This document shows positions 12,901 through 23,700 of a stretch of DNA of 64,000 nucleotides, piece after piece (the stretch's first letter is position 1; each line of letters starts with the position of its first letter). The DNA is from Paracyclopina nana (taxonomy: Eukaryota; Arthropoda; Copepoda; Cyclopoida; Cyclopettidae): the NCBI GenBank assembly GCA_019096065.1, contig JAGUCH010000002.1, positions 1,624,501 to 1,688,500 of the forward strand, read 5' to 3'. The notes beneath the pieces are model-generated. The model made no database searches. It saw nothing but the letters and a program-made list of their open reading frames with translations, and was not told the DNA's origin. The position numbers and the translations under genes are program-made.

Positions 12901-13933
12901 ATAAATCGCTTATTATAAGGTAATTATTACCTTTCATTGTTTTTGACTGAATTATTGTTGTTCCGCCAAAATATCAATTTTGAAAAAGAGCCAAAATTGC
13001 TTGAGGCTTCTATAGATTTTTTTCATTATACGACTAATTTGGCTTAAAAATGTGAAAAAATCTGAAGAAATTGGCTTTAACGTTCTTGGCTGACTTTCGG
13101 CCAAAATATCGCTTAAAATGGAGCAGGTGAACTGGGCCTTGTAAGTGAGCGGAGAAAAATACGTACACAGTTGCTGACAAAAGTTTATCACTTGGGTCAT
13201 ACGAGTTAGGGCCATGGGCAATATCTCCGTCTGAAATGGCTGAAAAAAGAGGTTTTTTTTTGCTGATATCAAGTTGCACTGCACTACTACACTTTATGTA
13301 ATAAAACGACCAAAAGCTCTTTTCCTTGATTAGCTCGATTTTTTGCTCTTTGCTCAACGAGCTTTCCCCTGTTGAAGAACATTGAAAAAGGTCTCATTTG
13401 AGAAGTTTGACTGATCACATCCATCAATCTTGATTATAGGGCCTGTTCACCTGCTTATTATGGCCGTTATTATGCGAAAATTACAATGCAATACAACAGC
13501 TAAAAATGGTTCAAAAAAATTAATTGGCCTTATCACGACTTACTTAACTAGGCCGACTGTGGCTTCAAAAACTAGAAAAATAGCGAAAACATGCTTAGTA
13601 AATTGGCCAATTAATATTTGCCAGTAACTGACCAAGTGAACAGGGCTTATAATTAATTAGGGTGGAATAAAAGCAATAAAAAAAGTTTTTATGCAGCTTT
13701 TCAAGCACTTTTGCATCTAATAATGTACCTGCTTTGCAAATATCCAGGTCCACATCATTTGATGTTCTGTGAGGCGTTCTCATGCTTGCCAAATCTTCTT
13801 GAGTAAATGCTGGCAAATATTTGCCCAGAAACTCGGTTTCGTAATCGAAAAATTCCACAATTTCCGCCTCAGCTGAAGTTAGCACAACAACAACAACAAC
13901 AAGTAGGAAACCAATCGAGCTGTTGCTGTTCAT
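909..13933 (-). CDS. tld-like: Tolloid/BMP-1 family astacin metalloprotease (3' end outside window)
   Basis: Secreted procollagen C-proteinase / chordin-cleaving protease. Coding exons (minus order): 13933-13729, 13239-13167, 12747-12683, 12619-12583, 12517-12409, 9748-9654, 9595-9310, 8673-8541, 8482-8382, 8321-8174, 7648-7526, 7258-7113, 7051-6856, 4870-4745, 4683-4523, 3810-3624, 3552-3466, 1540-909; 970 codons, all phases agree. Order: signal peptide (1-24), propeptide with a CKA motif like that of BMP1, furin site RSKR at 127-130, astacin domain with [19 protein letters not shown] from residue 224 and Met-turn SIMHY, CUB1, CUB2, EGF, CUB3, EGF, CUB4 and most of CUB5. This is the full BMP1/tolloid order. 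The last exon, closing CUB5, is not in 1-88 and must lie beyond the window. The intron 12408-9749 has a GC donor. CUB1 is the least conserved CUB and has extra residues between its first two cysteines. The start is the first ATG ahead of a clear signal peptide. Confidence 0.95.
1590..1803. repeat. Long perfect-type foldback (hairpin) in tolloid intron
   Basis: Two arms of about 95 bases (1590-1684 and 1709-1803) are inverted copies with only a few mismatches, around a 24-base loop. The arms contain the palindrome TTTGCGCAAA. Transcribed from either strand it would form a very stable hairpin. No coding content. Confidence 0.9.
1990..2401. mobile_element. TIR element, family B, copy 1
   Basis: Begins AGCCCGTTCTCATA and ends with the exact inverted copy TATGAGAACGGGCT. 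About 412 bp, no reading frame of note. The interior includes direct and inverted versions of a motif with AAGCAAGGCTCTTTGGA and a TTCATGCCAAAATTCATCC block. Recurs five more times in this window. Confidence 0.85.
2516..2912. mobile_element. TIR element, family B, copy 2 (inverted)
   Basis: Same family as 1990-2401 in opposite orientation, about 115 bp away. Right terminus intact (ATATGAGAACGGGC), left terminus eroded to GCGTTCTCATA. The two copies face each other in the same tolloid intron. Confidence 0.8.
2913..3110. repeat. Degenerate family A fragment
   Basis: Contains GGCTAGTTAGTCAAATTGA and TTTAGCAAGGTAACTTGATTG blocks matching the ends of the family A elements at 89-877 and 35,746-36,089, but without intact termini. 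Confidence 0.5.
4968..5279. mobile_element. TIR element, family C, with 20-bp tandem repeat core
   Basis: Ends are exact inverted copies starting GGCCGTTCTCATATTGCCGG. The interior begins with about seven tandem copies of a 20-base unit GCTAAGCTAAGGTAAAATTA and ends with its inverted form. 312 bp, no coding capacity, inside the tolloid intron 6855-4871. Its terminal GTTCTCATAT matches families B and D although the interiors are unrelated. Confidence 0.85.
6376..6773. repeat. Inverted-repeat-bounded segment in tolloid intron
   Basis: A 27-base sequence around TACTATATAAACTTAGAGAG (6376-6402) recurs inverted at 6747-6773. The 340 bases between carry no recognisable gene. The CTCTCTAAGTTTATATAGTA end resembles GAGAGCGGAAG-type ends seen near 38,950 and 39,110. 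Confidence 0.55.
8725..9013. repeat. Two-copy direct repeat, about 166-bp period
   Basis: GGCCTTGTTCATCTGCTCCA starts at 8725 and again at 8891, followed by about 120 bases of high similarity in each copy. The start resembles the GGGCCTGTTCACCTGC terminus of family E, so these may be tandem solo ends. Located in the tolloid intron between exons 9595-9310 and 8673-8541. Confidence 0.65.
9777..10181. mobile_element. TIR element, family B, copy 3 (right end eroded)
   Basis: Intact left end AGCCCGTTCTCATATTTTTC and the full family B interior. The right terminus is degraded (TTAGCTAAAAGGAGAAGTGG). It lies in the large GC-AG intron of tolloid. Confidence 0.8.
10759..10980. mobile_element. TIR element, family E, with TTA target duplication
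   Basis: Left GGCCCTGTTCACCTGC and right GCAGGTGAACAGGCCC are inverted copies, and TTA flanks both sides (10756-10758, 10981-10983). A G/C-rich end plus 3-bp TTA duplication is the PIF/Harbinger pattern. 222 bp, non-coding, in the large tolloid intron. Confidence 0.8.
13439..13646. mobile_element. TIR element, family E, copy 2
   Basis: Begins GGGCCTGTTCACCTGCTTAT and ends AAGTGAACAGGGC, the imperfect inverted end of the same family as 10,759-10,980. Non-coding, in the first intron of the tolloid coding region. Confidence 0.7.
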
Positions 13934-14465
13934 CTTGAACTTTCTCACTTATTGGTTGTCATATCACTGAAAAGTCGCTTTTTTAGCCATTCAGTTGTAG
14001 GTGGACTTTCTGCGAAAATGTCCTTGTCCAAAGGGCCTTGAATTTATGCCAACTAATTGGCCTTTTTTGCAAGGGGCCAATTAGTCAATTTGGGTTTTTC
14101 CAGCCAGCATGGAAATTTAACTAGATGCTTTAGCTGTTGCCAATTGCCACTCTTTTTGTCATGTCAAATTTCAGCGTTTTCAGCTGATTTTGTGCCCATA
14201 CATTTGGAAGAACTGCTGCGGCTGATGATGCTAGCAAATCAACTGGCGCAAACCTTGGCCCAATCTGGAGCAAACATAAAGAGTCTCTTTCATACTCAAG
14301 AACTAAAGAAATTTCAATAAATCATTCGAGCGAAGCGTCCATTTATTTTTTGGCCAAAATGCATGCTGGTCTGAGATAACAATAAATTATGGGAAAAGGT
14401 GGGAGCTATTTTCTTTATCATTTTATTTCGCAACTTTTTTGGCCCATATGTCTAGCTGGGGTACA
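13934..14465. other. Upstream region of tolloid, no gene seen
   Basis: AT-rich sequence 5' of the tolloid ATG. On the minus strand a good 3' splice site (CGACTTTTCAG, near 13,967) lies 34 bases ahead of the ATG, so translation probably starts in the second exon of the transcript. No other coding sequence was recognised. Confidence 0.4.
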
Positions 14466-14527
14466 ACGCTCCGCTCAAATTATCCGAGTCGGCGAAGCAC
14501 AAGCTCCCCGCCTCGGACGCCTAACTA
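14466..14527. repeat. Dispersed repeat F, copy 1
   Basis: A roughly 60-base block running from CGCTCCGCTCAAATTATCCG to GCCTCGGACGCCTAACTA. Related blocks occur at 22,056-22,112 (inverted), 24,027-24,085 (inverted), 42,783-42,836 and 49,590-49,655. Possibly the end of a tRNA-related SINE (see 24,124). Confidence 0.55.
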
Positions 14528-14528
14528 A

Positions 14529-16315
14529 AGCCCATTCTCATATTTTTCAAGCTAGTCTCCTACAATGTTAAGCAAGGCTCTTTGGAGGTGTATATCTCAA
14601 CAACTACTGAGCCGAATGGCACCAAAGTTGATAGGATTTGTAAGTAAACGCAAATAATTGTTCATGCCAAAATTCATCCAAATTGAAGGCTGATTAGCAG
14701 AGGCCATTTTTCCCCTCTATGAATGTTACGCAAATGCTGCCTTGCTTCACATTTTAAACAGCCTCCAGTTGGGGAACCTCGGATAACAATCAAATTTGGC
14801 ACACAGCCGTAGATAGTCTCACTGAAGACTCCTACCAAGTTTGGTTTCAATCGGCTCAGTAATTGCTGACGTATTAGCTTCCAAAGAGCCTCGCTTAACT
14901 TCAAAGAGCTTTGCTTAACTTACATGAGACCGGGCTAAAAAGGCCAATTTTGGCATGAACAGTGAAAACTTCAAGAGTTCAGCTTGGTGATTTTGCATTG
15001 CACTTATTAGGTATTAGCTTTCAAAGAGCCTTGCTTAACTTCAAAGAGCTTTGCTTAACTACTATGAGAACGGGCTCAAGAAGCGTGGCTTTTAAATGTA
15101 CCACACACATAAATCATGCACACAGAAGAAAGCCCTAAAAGGACCATTTGTGTCTTGGAAAAACGACCTGGAGTTTTTTTAGAAAGCATGTAGCAAAATG
15201 TACATGACCTGGGCACTGATCTTTATGTTTGTTCCCAACAAACAGGGCGAGGATGACCCTTGCCAGCAGTAAAAGCAGCAGCAGCAGCATCTGGACTCAC
15301 CAGTTTTTGGACTAGACTATTGACTGAGTACAGTGCGCCCCGCTGAGAGGCTGATTTTTGCAGGCTGACAGCTGCGTGTTTACACTCTGGCTGACTGTAC
15401 CACACATGTACCGTATATGCTGTATTATATGGCGCTGAGGACGCGTTTGTTTTTGTACTCAATGTCATCTGGAGCTCATTTCAGTTTACTCAATTGTGCA
15501 GTGATTTGAGCCATAATATTTACATGGAACTGGCAAGTTTATCACGGAAATACCGTCATACAGCTCGTGCGCTAATTGGATGCCAAGGCCCTCTTCACCT
15601 GCTGGGGAGGCTGCTAAAAATGTGAAGCAAGGTAGCTTTGCTCAACATTTAGTTTAGCGGGAAAAATGGCAGACGCTAATCATCCTTAAATCCGGATGAA
15701 TTTTGGCATGAACAGTTTCTAGGGTCTACTGACAAATCCTGCCAAGTTTGGTGACGATTGGCTCAGTAGTTGCTTAGATATGCGCCTCCAAAGAGCCTTG
15801 CTTAACATTATTGGAGCCTAGCTAGAAAGATACTATGAGAACGGGCTATTAAGTGCAATGCAAAATCACCAAGCTGAACTCTTGAAGTTTTCACTTTTCA
15901 TGCCAAGATTGGCCTTTTTAGCCTGGTCTCATGTAAGTTAAGCAAAGCTCCTTTTGAAGTTAAGCGAGGCTCTTTGGAAGCTAGTACCTCAGCAATTGCT
16001 GAGCCAAATGAAACCAAACTTAGTAGGATTCTTTGATGAGACAATCGACGGCTGTGTGCGAAATGTGATTGAGATCCCTGGCCCCCCAAAATGTGAAGCA
16101 AGGCAGCTTTGCTTAAAACATTCAAAGAAGGGAAAAATGGCCTCAGCTAATCGGCCTTCAATTCGGATCAATTTTGGCATGCACAATAATTAGGGTCTAC
16201 TGACAAATCCTACCAACTTTGATGACGATCGGCTCAGTAGTTGTTGAGACATATACCTCCAAAGAGCCTTGCTTAACATTATAGGCGCCTAGCTAGAAAA
16301 ATATGAGAACGGGCT
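14529..16315. mobile_element. Large inverted arrangement of family B elements (1.8 kb)
   Basis: A family B copy (14529-14936) plus about 70 flanking bases is repeated inverted at 15849-16315, with another right half-copy just inside each arm (15009-15075 and about 15595-15847). The two outermost ends are the family B termini. The core, about 15,076-15,594, is unique sequence. This could be nested insertions or one larger foldback transposon. It sits upstream of tolloid. Confidence 0.75.
15307..15360 (-). other. Possible 5' untranslated exon of tolloid
   Basis: On the minus strand, a strong donor-like CTG|GTGAGT at about 15,307 follows non-repeat sequence in the core of the inverted arrangement. 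It could splice to the acceptor near 13,967. Just downstream on the same strand is a leucine-rich mini-ORF (ATG at 15,290). The start of the exon cannot be placed. Speculative without transcript data. Confidence 0.2.
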
Positions 16316-16847
16316 CTTAGCCTTCAAAAAATTTTGACTCATTTTTTAATTGAGTATTTTGGCTAAATATCAACTCCACTGTGCAGTTGAACTCAGCCTT
16401 AAAAATTAAGGCCGTCAAGAGCACGCAAAATGCGATGATGAAAAAAAGAGGTAAATTAAGGAAAAAATCCATCTGCAGCAGCAGCATCTGTCAATGTCAC
16501 TGAGAGCCATTTGGCCGAAATGTCCGAGACTCAAATCGAATAATAACCTAGCACCTTTTCCCCCTGGGGAAAAATGATGCCAATACATAATAGAAATATG
16601 CCCTATCAGAGAAAGGTGAGAAAAAATGCATGCCTAGGTCATATTGCATCAGCTGCTATTTTAGACAGTCTGAATAATGAAGATGGGAAATTTCTGAGAT
16701 GTAATTTTTATCCATAAATGTTCAAGGATAATAATCAAAAATTATCTCTGCTCTATTATTTCGAAACAAGGCAGATTTGGGGCCTTTGCAGAACTTTCCA
16801 AGCGCAAAATTCCAATGGGCAGAGGGGAGGTGCATACAACAATATCA
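16316..16847. other. Intergenic, nothing recognised
   Basis: AT-rich sequence between the inverted repeat block and the 3' end of the next minus-strand gene. Only short unconvincing reading frames. Confidence 0.5.
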
Positions 16848-19773
16848 TCATTCCTCTTGATCTTCTCCCTGCAGTCTTCGTTTGGCTCTTCGATTCCATG
16901 GGAAAACTTTGGCTACGACTTTCAACAGCAACTGATTTATTCTCTGACAAATATTTGCAAAACTGCTCAGCATTCGTTTTGCACCCAACTTGAGCCCATG
17001 CAATTCCACTTTCTCGCCAGAATTTATGACAGGATTGGCAGGATCAACAATATCAAGTGGAGGTGTAGCTTGATCACCTGGAAATTATGGAATAAGAATT
17101 ATCCTGATATTTTCCTCCTCGGAAGGTCAATTTCATGGCATATTTTAAGCTATAAGGAGAGAGAGCTTGAAAGTACTACTACTTCAAGGATGCGTTCAGC
17201 TGCTTGTTATTATGAGCATTTTGGAAAAATATCAGTTTGGATAACTAATTGCTAATAAGTGATCTAGGATTTTTTATTACTTTTAACATAAAAAGTGAAT
17301 TTGGGTCGAAAAAGTAGGAGTCGTTATAAAATTGGCTTGGATGTGTGATTTTTCAAAAATATCGGCTATCATCTAGCAGATGAGTAGGGCCAATAACGAT
17401 GACCTTTCAATTACCTGGTCACTTGAGCTACTTTATGTTATTACCAAAAGCCACTTCGATCAAGTATCTGCAATTTACAATTTTGGAGGAACAAACTTTA
17501 TCTTTTTGAGTAAGTAAGGATGCCGTTTTGTCAGTAAATTATGTCATATTAATGAAGCTTTCGGTACAAGTGTTTCAAAAGCCAAGGAATTCCCAATTTT
17601 TCCTTGTCTATGCAGAGCAGCCATGTCTATTGTACTTGCTCAAGTTGTCGCGCTAGATGGCGCAGTGAATCTGGCAACTTTACGCCTTTGCCTTATTGGG
17701 GACTTAAAATGGCACTTTCTAGCCATATGCAGAATGCGGCACTAAAACTGCACGCAGCGGGCTGCTCTGAACAAGTACAGAGTGCGACGCCGAAATTGCA
17801 ACCGCGCTACAGCCGATTCGGCCCATTTATTTACTTCTTCAGAGCAGCCCGCTGCAAGCAGTTTCGGAGCCGCATTCTGTAAATAGATGGGCTGAAGTTG
17901 AAATTTCGGAGCCGCACACTGTATATCATTATCTGCCAGGTTGATAGTGTAAGCACGTTGCTTGAATGTTTTTTCATTGTACAATTCTGTAAACTTTTAA
18001 AGCAACATTTATTTGCAAATATTTGCTATTTCGCCAAGGGAAAATCTCAAGAGCTTCGTACTCAGCTACATTCACCTACTTTCAAGACCATTTCAGAAAA
18101 TTCCCTCATTTCTCCTATGAAACAATGCTTTCACTATGAATCTGACCTGCTATAGTCAAACCCGAATGTGTTGTTTACTCGAAGAAGCCGAAGATGATTG
18201 GATTGGAGGCGGCGGAGATAACTTGGCCTTGATGGCCTTTTTAACTCCCCTATCGTCCTCATCAGCATCATCATCATCATCCAGAGCCTTTATGGTTGGC
18301 AATGCTGTGTCGGCTGGCAATTTTCCAGCGTGAATTTGCTGCAAAATTCGCTCACGTTCAGCTTTGATCAATTGCTGTTGCAGGACCTGAAATAATGCAA
18401 TTAAAAATTAATCCAATCCAACAGCGGCTTTCTCTTCCGCATCAATCACAATATGGAAAATGCTTCAGAACTGAGATCCACAGCTAAAAAATTCCCTCGA
18501 TTTCTATAATTTCTAAAAAAGGCTTTTTTCCAAACAGTGTGCTTACATCTAGCTGTAAAAGAGCAAATCTTAAGTTTCCTTATGGAAAGATGACGTCAGA
18601 AAAGGCCCTTGTCCCTTTCACGAATTTTTTTCTTAGTAAAATTTTCAGTTGAATTAATAAAATAGGTAAATGTGCCTTAGAAAACGATGCTCGGTCTCAA
18701 GTTGAATTTACCATTTTTTCCAGGATTGGACATTCAAAAAACATGATTATCTCACCGTCTAGGCTATTTTTACTGAGAAAGTCAATATATAAGAGTAGTG
18801 GCAAAGCTCGCGACGATTTGGCACTGATGTGCGTCTCATTAACTAGGGACAGTTGTATCCTTTTGTTATACAAAAGCTATGGGAGAAAAGGCCGAAAAGA
18901 AGCGGATGTGCCACATTTCTCTGTGTCCTACTGTGGCCATGCGGGGGTGTAGTTGTCAACACATATGGTACATTTTTCTCACACAGTATTCTAGCTTTTC
19001 CTGGGCCCTTTCACAACAATTCCCAACAAGCAGCCCAAAAGTGTCCATTTAAAGCTCACATTCTACATTTGTTAAGGCTGCATCAAAACAAATGCGGAAG
19101 AAATCCGCAAGATGGCGCGGCGGTTTGTTTTGAAAGAAATCGCGAATGCGACCAAGCCTTTTACGCCATTCGCCCGTCAAAAACGCCAAAAAGTAATAAT
19201 AGCCAAAAATCCACATCTGGTTTTTAAAAAAATAATTTACATGAGAGAAAAACAGACTGCAATAAATGCTGTCACCTTATTTTTTTGGCCGCCTTATTTT
19301 CCTACCAGGAATTGCATTTTTTTTTGTCGTGAAACCAGAGCTCACACATCCTTCACTAGTAGTTCTACATGACATACCCTATCCTTGCTTGGATCATATG
19401 GCTGACATTTTCCCTTTTTGCATATAAGTGGCTTCACAGCTGCCTCGGGCTCAGGCTGCTTCAATTTTTCCTGTTCTATTGTGGGTAAGTTGGTGGTAGC
19501 CTGCTCTTCCACCAAATTGTTATTGTTGGGATCAATCCAATTTTCCAATGCTTCAATGCCCTGTGAGAAACAGCAGTGGAGCAAGTTCAATAAATAATCC
19601 TCAATATGTTGTTGTCTTACCTTGGAAACGAGTCCAATGCCATCAGCAATGTCTACCAAGACATTTCCAGTGGAGTCTAAATGACTGGCTATGCCCATTA
19701 GTCCACTGAGGCCAAAAAAGTAGCTCAGACCAATACTGAGCCCAAAAATTCCTGCCTTCAGCTTCAGACCCAT
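16848..19773 (-). CDS. Uncharacterised 257-aa protein with N-terminal hydrophobic segment
   Basis: Four exons with consistent phases: 19773-19621, 19560-19378, 18386-18179, 17077-16848 (stop TGA). I do not recognise a family. Visible features are a glycine/leucine-rich hydrophobic stretch at residues 8-31 (signal peptide or membrane anchor), an Asn/Glu/Pro-rich region with CKKGKC at about 98-103, and a helical Q/E/R-rich stretch (VLQQQLIKAERERILQQI, 113-130). An acidic run of Asp follows at about 147-156, then a Pro/Ser linker. The C-terminus is an amphipathic helix-like segment ending in a basic cluster (NRRAKRR) before GEDQEE. The 1.1-kb third intron holds a foldback repeat. Gene reality rests on splice sites and frame only. 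It could be a secreted lineage-specific protein or a membrane-anchored adaptor. Confidence 0.65.
17730..17879. repeat. Foldback repeat
   Basis: CAGAATGCGG...CTGCTCTGAA (17730-17775) recurs inverted at 17833-17879 (TTCAGAGCAG...CCGCATTCTG), with small differences, around a 57-base loop. A third partial copy (TTTCGGAGCCGCACACTGTA) follows at about 17,905. It lies in the intron of the 257-aa gene. Confidence 0.75.
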
Positions 19774-20788
19774 AGTTCAGAATGATTACATTTACTTAAA
19801 TGAAAAACATCAGCTGACTTGTCTTATGATGCTTAGCTTAGGTGGCTTTCTGTGAATGGCTGGGTTTTCACGAAACCTATTTCGTAGTCACCTGAAGTAG
19901 CTTTCTCTATTGGGTGCTTTCTTACCCACTTTTTCTGATGAAATTTGCTCACTATAAGAAATTGCCAGAAAATGATACAATTCATAATGTAATAGGACTT
20001 TCGGCCCAAAATGTAAATCGGGAGAGCATACGGGTCATATCAGGTGACTTGCAAAGTAAACAATTCTTGTTTTTGCTTTCTTCTCGTCCTTTTGACAAAT
20101 GACAGTATGTAGAATAGGCGAGTTAATGTTATCTCTGTAGAAATTCATTTGTGAGCACTACACACAGAATGTCCCGCACTTTTCGGAGCTAAAGTCAGAT
20201 CTCAGACGCACCGAGCCTATCATTTTAAGGCACCCCATTTTTTAAATTCTAAGCACACTTATTAATTTGGGCTATTAATTTGAGTGGTGCATGTGCTGGA
20301 AAAAATTGTGGGACAGCCTGTATATGTAGTTGCATGCGAAAAAGGGAAGAAGAAGAAGGAGCGCTTTCTTTTTAGAGAGTGGAAGCAGCGAGGCGCGCAT
20401 CGAACCAGAGCTTCAACAAATCATTGAGAGACCTTTGTGCGACTCGTGCGTTACTCTCGTACATTGATACAAGTGTTTTTTAGAGCTTTCAACTACTATC
20501 ATCAGTGGTGAGTTGCATAAACTCAGTGGTGCATTGCAAGCTCATTATTCTGCTTCAAACGCAAAAAAAAGAGGGACCTCTTTTGAATTCTGAATTCGGT
20601 AATAGCAATTATAATGAGGGAACAAAAGGCTTTTGTGGAGCTTTCTAAGAAAGAGCAAAAACTAACAAGGATCCTCAACCAGTTTCGAATTTCCTTTCTA
20701 GAGCAAAATTGAAGACATTTGCTACTGCCCAGTGCCAGCCTGTGATGAACTTTTGAGAATTTTTGAGAACTCTTGAGTAGCAGAAAAG
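19774..20788. promoter_or_regulatory. Shared upstream region of two divergent genes
   Basis: About 1 kb between the start of the minus-strand 257-aa gene and the plus-strand receptor gene, so it should hold both promoters and their 5' untranslated regions. No motif could be assigned. A purine run (GGGAAGAAGAAGAAGGAGCG) lies near 20,345. Confidence 0.35.
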
Positions 20789-23700
20789 ATGGAGAATTTT
20801 GGTACCGATGGAAATTGGACCACCTCATTTTTGAATGAAAATCAGGATTTTGGAGGTGAGGAAGAAGAAGAAGCTTTTGCTGCTGTTGACACTCCAAGAA
20901 TGATGAACTGTTCAAACATTTCAATTTTGACTGATTGCTCCGATCCAGCAGGTGAAAAATAATTGAATTTTGCTTGGCTTAGTATGATGAAGTGGATGGT
21001 TTTGCTAATGGGCTTGTCTGCTTTATTCTAGAGAGTGCTTACTTGCTTCCCTGGTGGCGACAGCTCATTTGGTCAGTCTTGTTTGTTGCAATGGCCACAA
21101 CTGCCACGTGCGGAAACCTAATTGTCATTTGGATCGTTATGTCACACAAAAGGATGCGAACCGTCACTAACTACTTCATCGGTAGGCGAAGCTTTAATTT
21201 CCCATCAAAAGCATTCTTGTTCTTTTGAGCCAAAATTGTGTAAGGGTGAAAAAATGGCTAAAAATGGCCTGGATGTAATAATCTTTTGAAATGCTCAGCT
21301 TGAAAAATTCAAGTGGATGTGATCAGCTGAAGATATATTTTGGGCTTGATGAGAAAAGCAACAAATTGCTAAGCAGCTAAGCTTATTTAAGTCAAAATAT
21401 GCTTTTAAGCAGTCAAATCGATTATTTCGTGCCTAATTTTTTGCCAGAGTTGCTAGATTTGACAATATGGAGCCTAAGTGAAAATTGGGGGCTAAAACGC
21501 CTTAAAATTGAAGGCTCGGTTGTTCATCTGCTTTATTTGCTGCGAAAAATGCCCATGAATTATTTGTCAAATTTGCATTTCAGTGAATTTGAGCATTGCT
21601 GACACAATGGTGTCCTCACTCAATGTGACTTTCAACTTTGTCTACATGCTCAATGGGCACTGGCCATTTGGCAACATTTACTGCAAAGTGTGCAGTTTCA
21701 TCTCAATCATTTCCGTGTGCGGCTCAGTGTTTACCCTCGTGGCAATTTCAGCTGACAGGTTCGTGTGGCTTTTTCCATGACAAAAAAGCCTTTTGCCAGT
21801 CTAATTGGAATTTTCGCAGGTATAATGCCATCATTAGGCCACTGAAGCCTCGGATGGGTCGGCCCATGACGATTTTGGTGGCAGTGCTCATTTGGGTGGT
21901 GGCAATGGTGATTGCCGTGCCGCAATTGCTCTACTTCACCACTGAATTCGTTCCTGAAGATGACAGAATCATTTGCTTTGCCATATGGCCTGATGGGAGG
22001 ATGAACCAGAGCAAGCAAGAATTTGTGTAAGCCCTCATTAAACTTGGGGAATGAAGTTGGGTGTCCAAGGCGGGGAGCGGAGCTTTACCGAATCGGATCA
22101 TTTGAGTGGAGCATTGAGCTTTAGCTCGAGAAATTTATAGGGCGTTCTCACATCGCAGTTTGGTCTAACCAAAACTGATTTTAGATAAACTAAACTGATT
22201 TTGGTTTAAATAATCACTAGGGCGTTCTCATAACGCAGTTTGGTGAAACCAAAACTGATTTTAGTTAAACCAAACTGATTTTGGTTTAACTATAATCACT
22301 AGGGCGTTCTCATATCACAGTTTGGTGTAACCAAAACTGATTTTAACTAAAACAAATTGATTTTGGTTAAGCTAATCACTAGGGCGTTCTCATATCGCAG
22401 TTTGGTGTAACCAAAACTGATTTTAACTAAACCAAATTGATTTTGGTTAAGCTAATCACTAGGGCGTTCTCATATCGCAGTTTGGTCTAACCACATCGAC
22501 TTGAGAAAACCTAACCTAGACTTCGTCAACCACCCCTAAACCTATATATTTTCTGAAATGTCCCAAGGGTTCGTTTTGAGGTAGTTTTAAAATCCTGGCC
22601 TATCCCTCCTCATAACATAAAATCTTAAAAAACCTCTAGCTCTCTTCGGCGTGCCTTTTTCGCTGAATAGAGCTTAAAACGCCCCTCTTAAAATCAAAAG
22701 GGCTAACTTTTTTTATTTCATAACCAAATCGCTAGAATGGCTAGGAAAGGAGAGGAGTGACAAATGTTGTGCTACTTGAAAAATTGTCCCTTTGTATCTC
22801 TTTTCCTGGTCATCCTAGCAACTTGCTTATGAAATAAAAAAAGTTAGCCCTTTTGATTTTGATTTGATTTTGATTGATTGAGGGGTGTTTGAAGCTCTAT
22901 TCAGCAAAAAAAGCACGCCAATCACTAGGGCTATCTCATTTCACAGTTAGGTGTAACCAATACTGATTTTAGCTAAACCAAACTGATTTTAGTTAAACTA
23001 AATACTAGGACGATCTCCTATCGCAGTTTGGTCTAACCAATACTGATTTTAGCTAAACCAAACTGATTTGGTTAAACTAATCACTACAAGAATGCTGACT
23101 TTTGTCAGGAGTAAAGTCAGGCTCATTATCTTTTGCGTCTTTCATCGTGGCATGCTTACGGATGCTACGATCGAAGACAGAAGATAATGAGCCTCAGTCT
23201 GGTCAAACCTGTATCAGTTTTGGTTAAACTAAAATGCGATATGAGAACGCCCTATAATATTTTATTGCGAGGAATTTGGGACAAAAAAAGCAATCTAATA
23301 GTTTAGAAAATAATCGGATTTTTTAAAAGAGGTCCAAAATTTGCTGAGATAAGCTGAGACAGTGAATGGGTAAATAAATGAAAAAAACCGCTCCGATCGG
23401 CCTCGCTCCGCTCGAATAAATTGGAAGGAAAACGTCCAGCAGAGAATTTGAAAGCCCTAAGTGCTTTCATCACTTTGAGAAGCCCACAGTTGCGGAAAAT
23501 ATAGAGTAAAAGCTAAAAACTGAGGTTTTTTTCGTCAGGTACAATGTGTGCTTCATGATTTTGACGTACTTCTTGCCAATGTTCTTCATGACTGGAATCT
23601 ACATGACCATTGGCATGGAGCTGTGGGGCCAACAAGCCATCGGTGAAGCAACTGCGGTCCAAGCTGAGAGCATCAAATCCAAAAGAAGGGTATAAAGCTA

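Noticed and set aside
15135..15290. 52-codon minus-strand frame starting with a poly-leucine stretch that resembles a signal peptide
   Set aside because: CTG repeats produce this by chance; no downstream exon in phase was found, so it is mentioned only as part of a possible leader.
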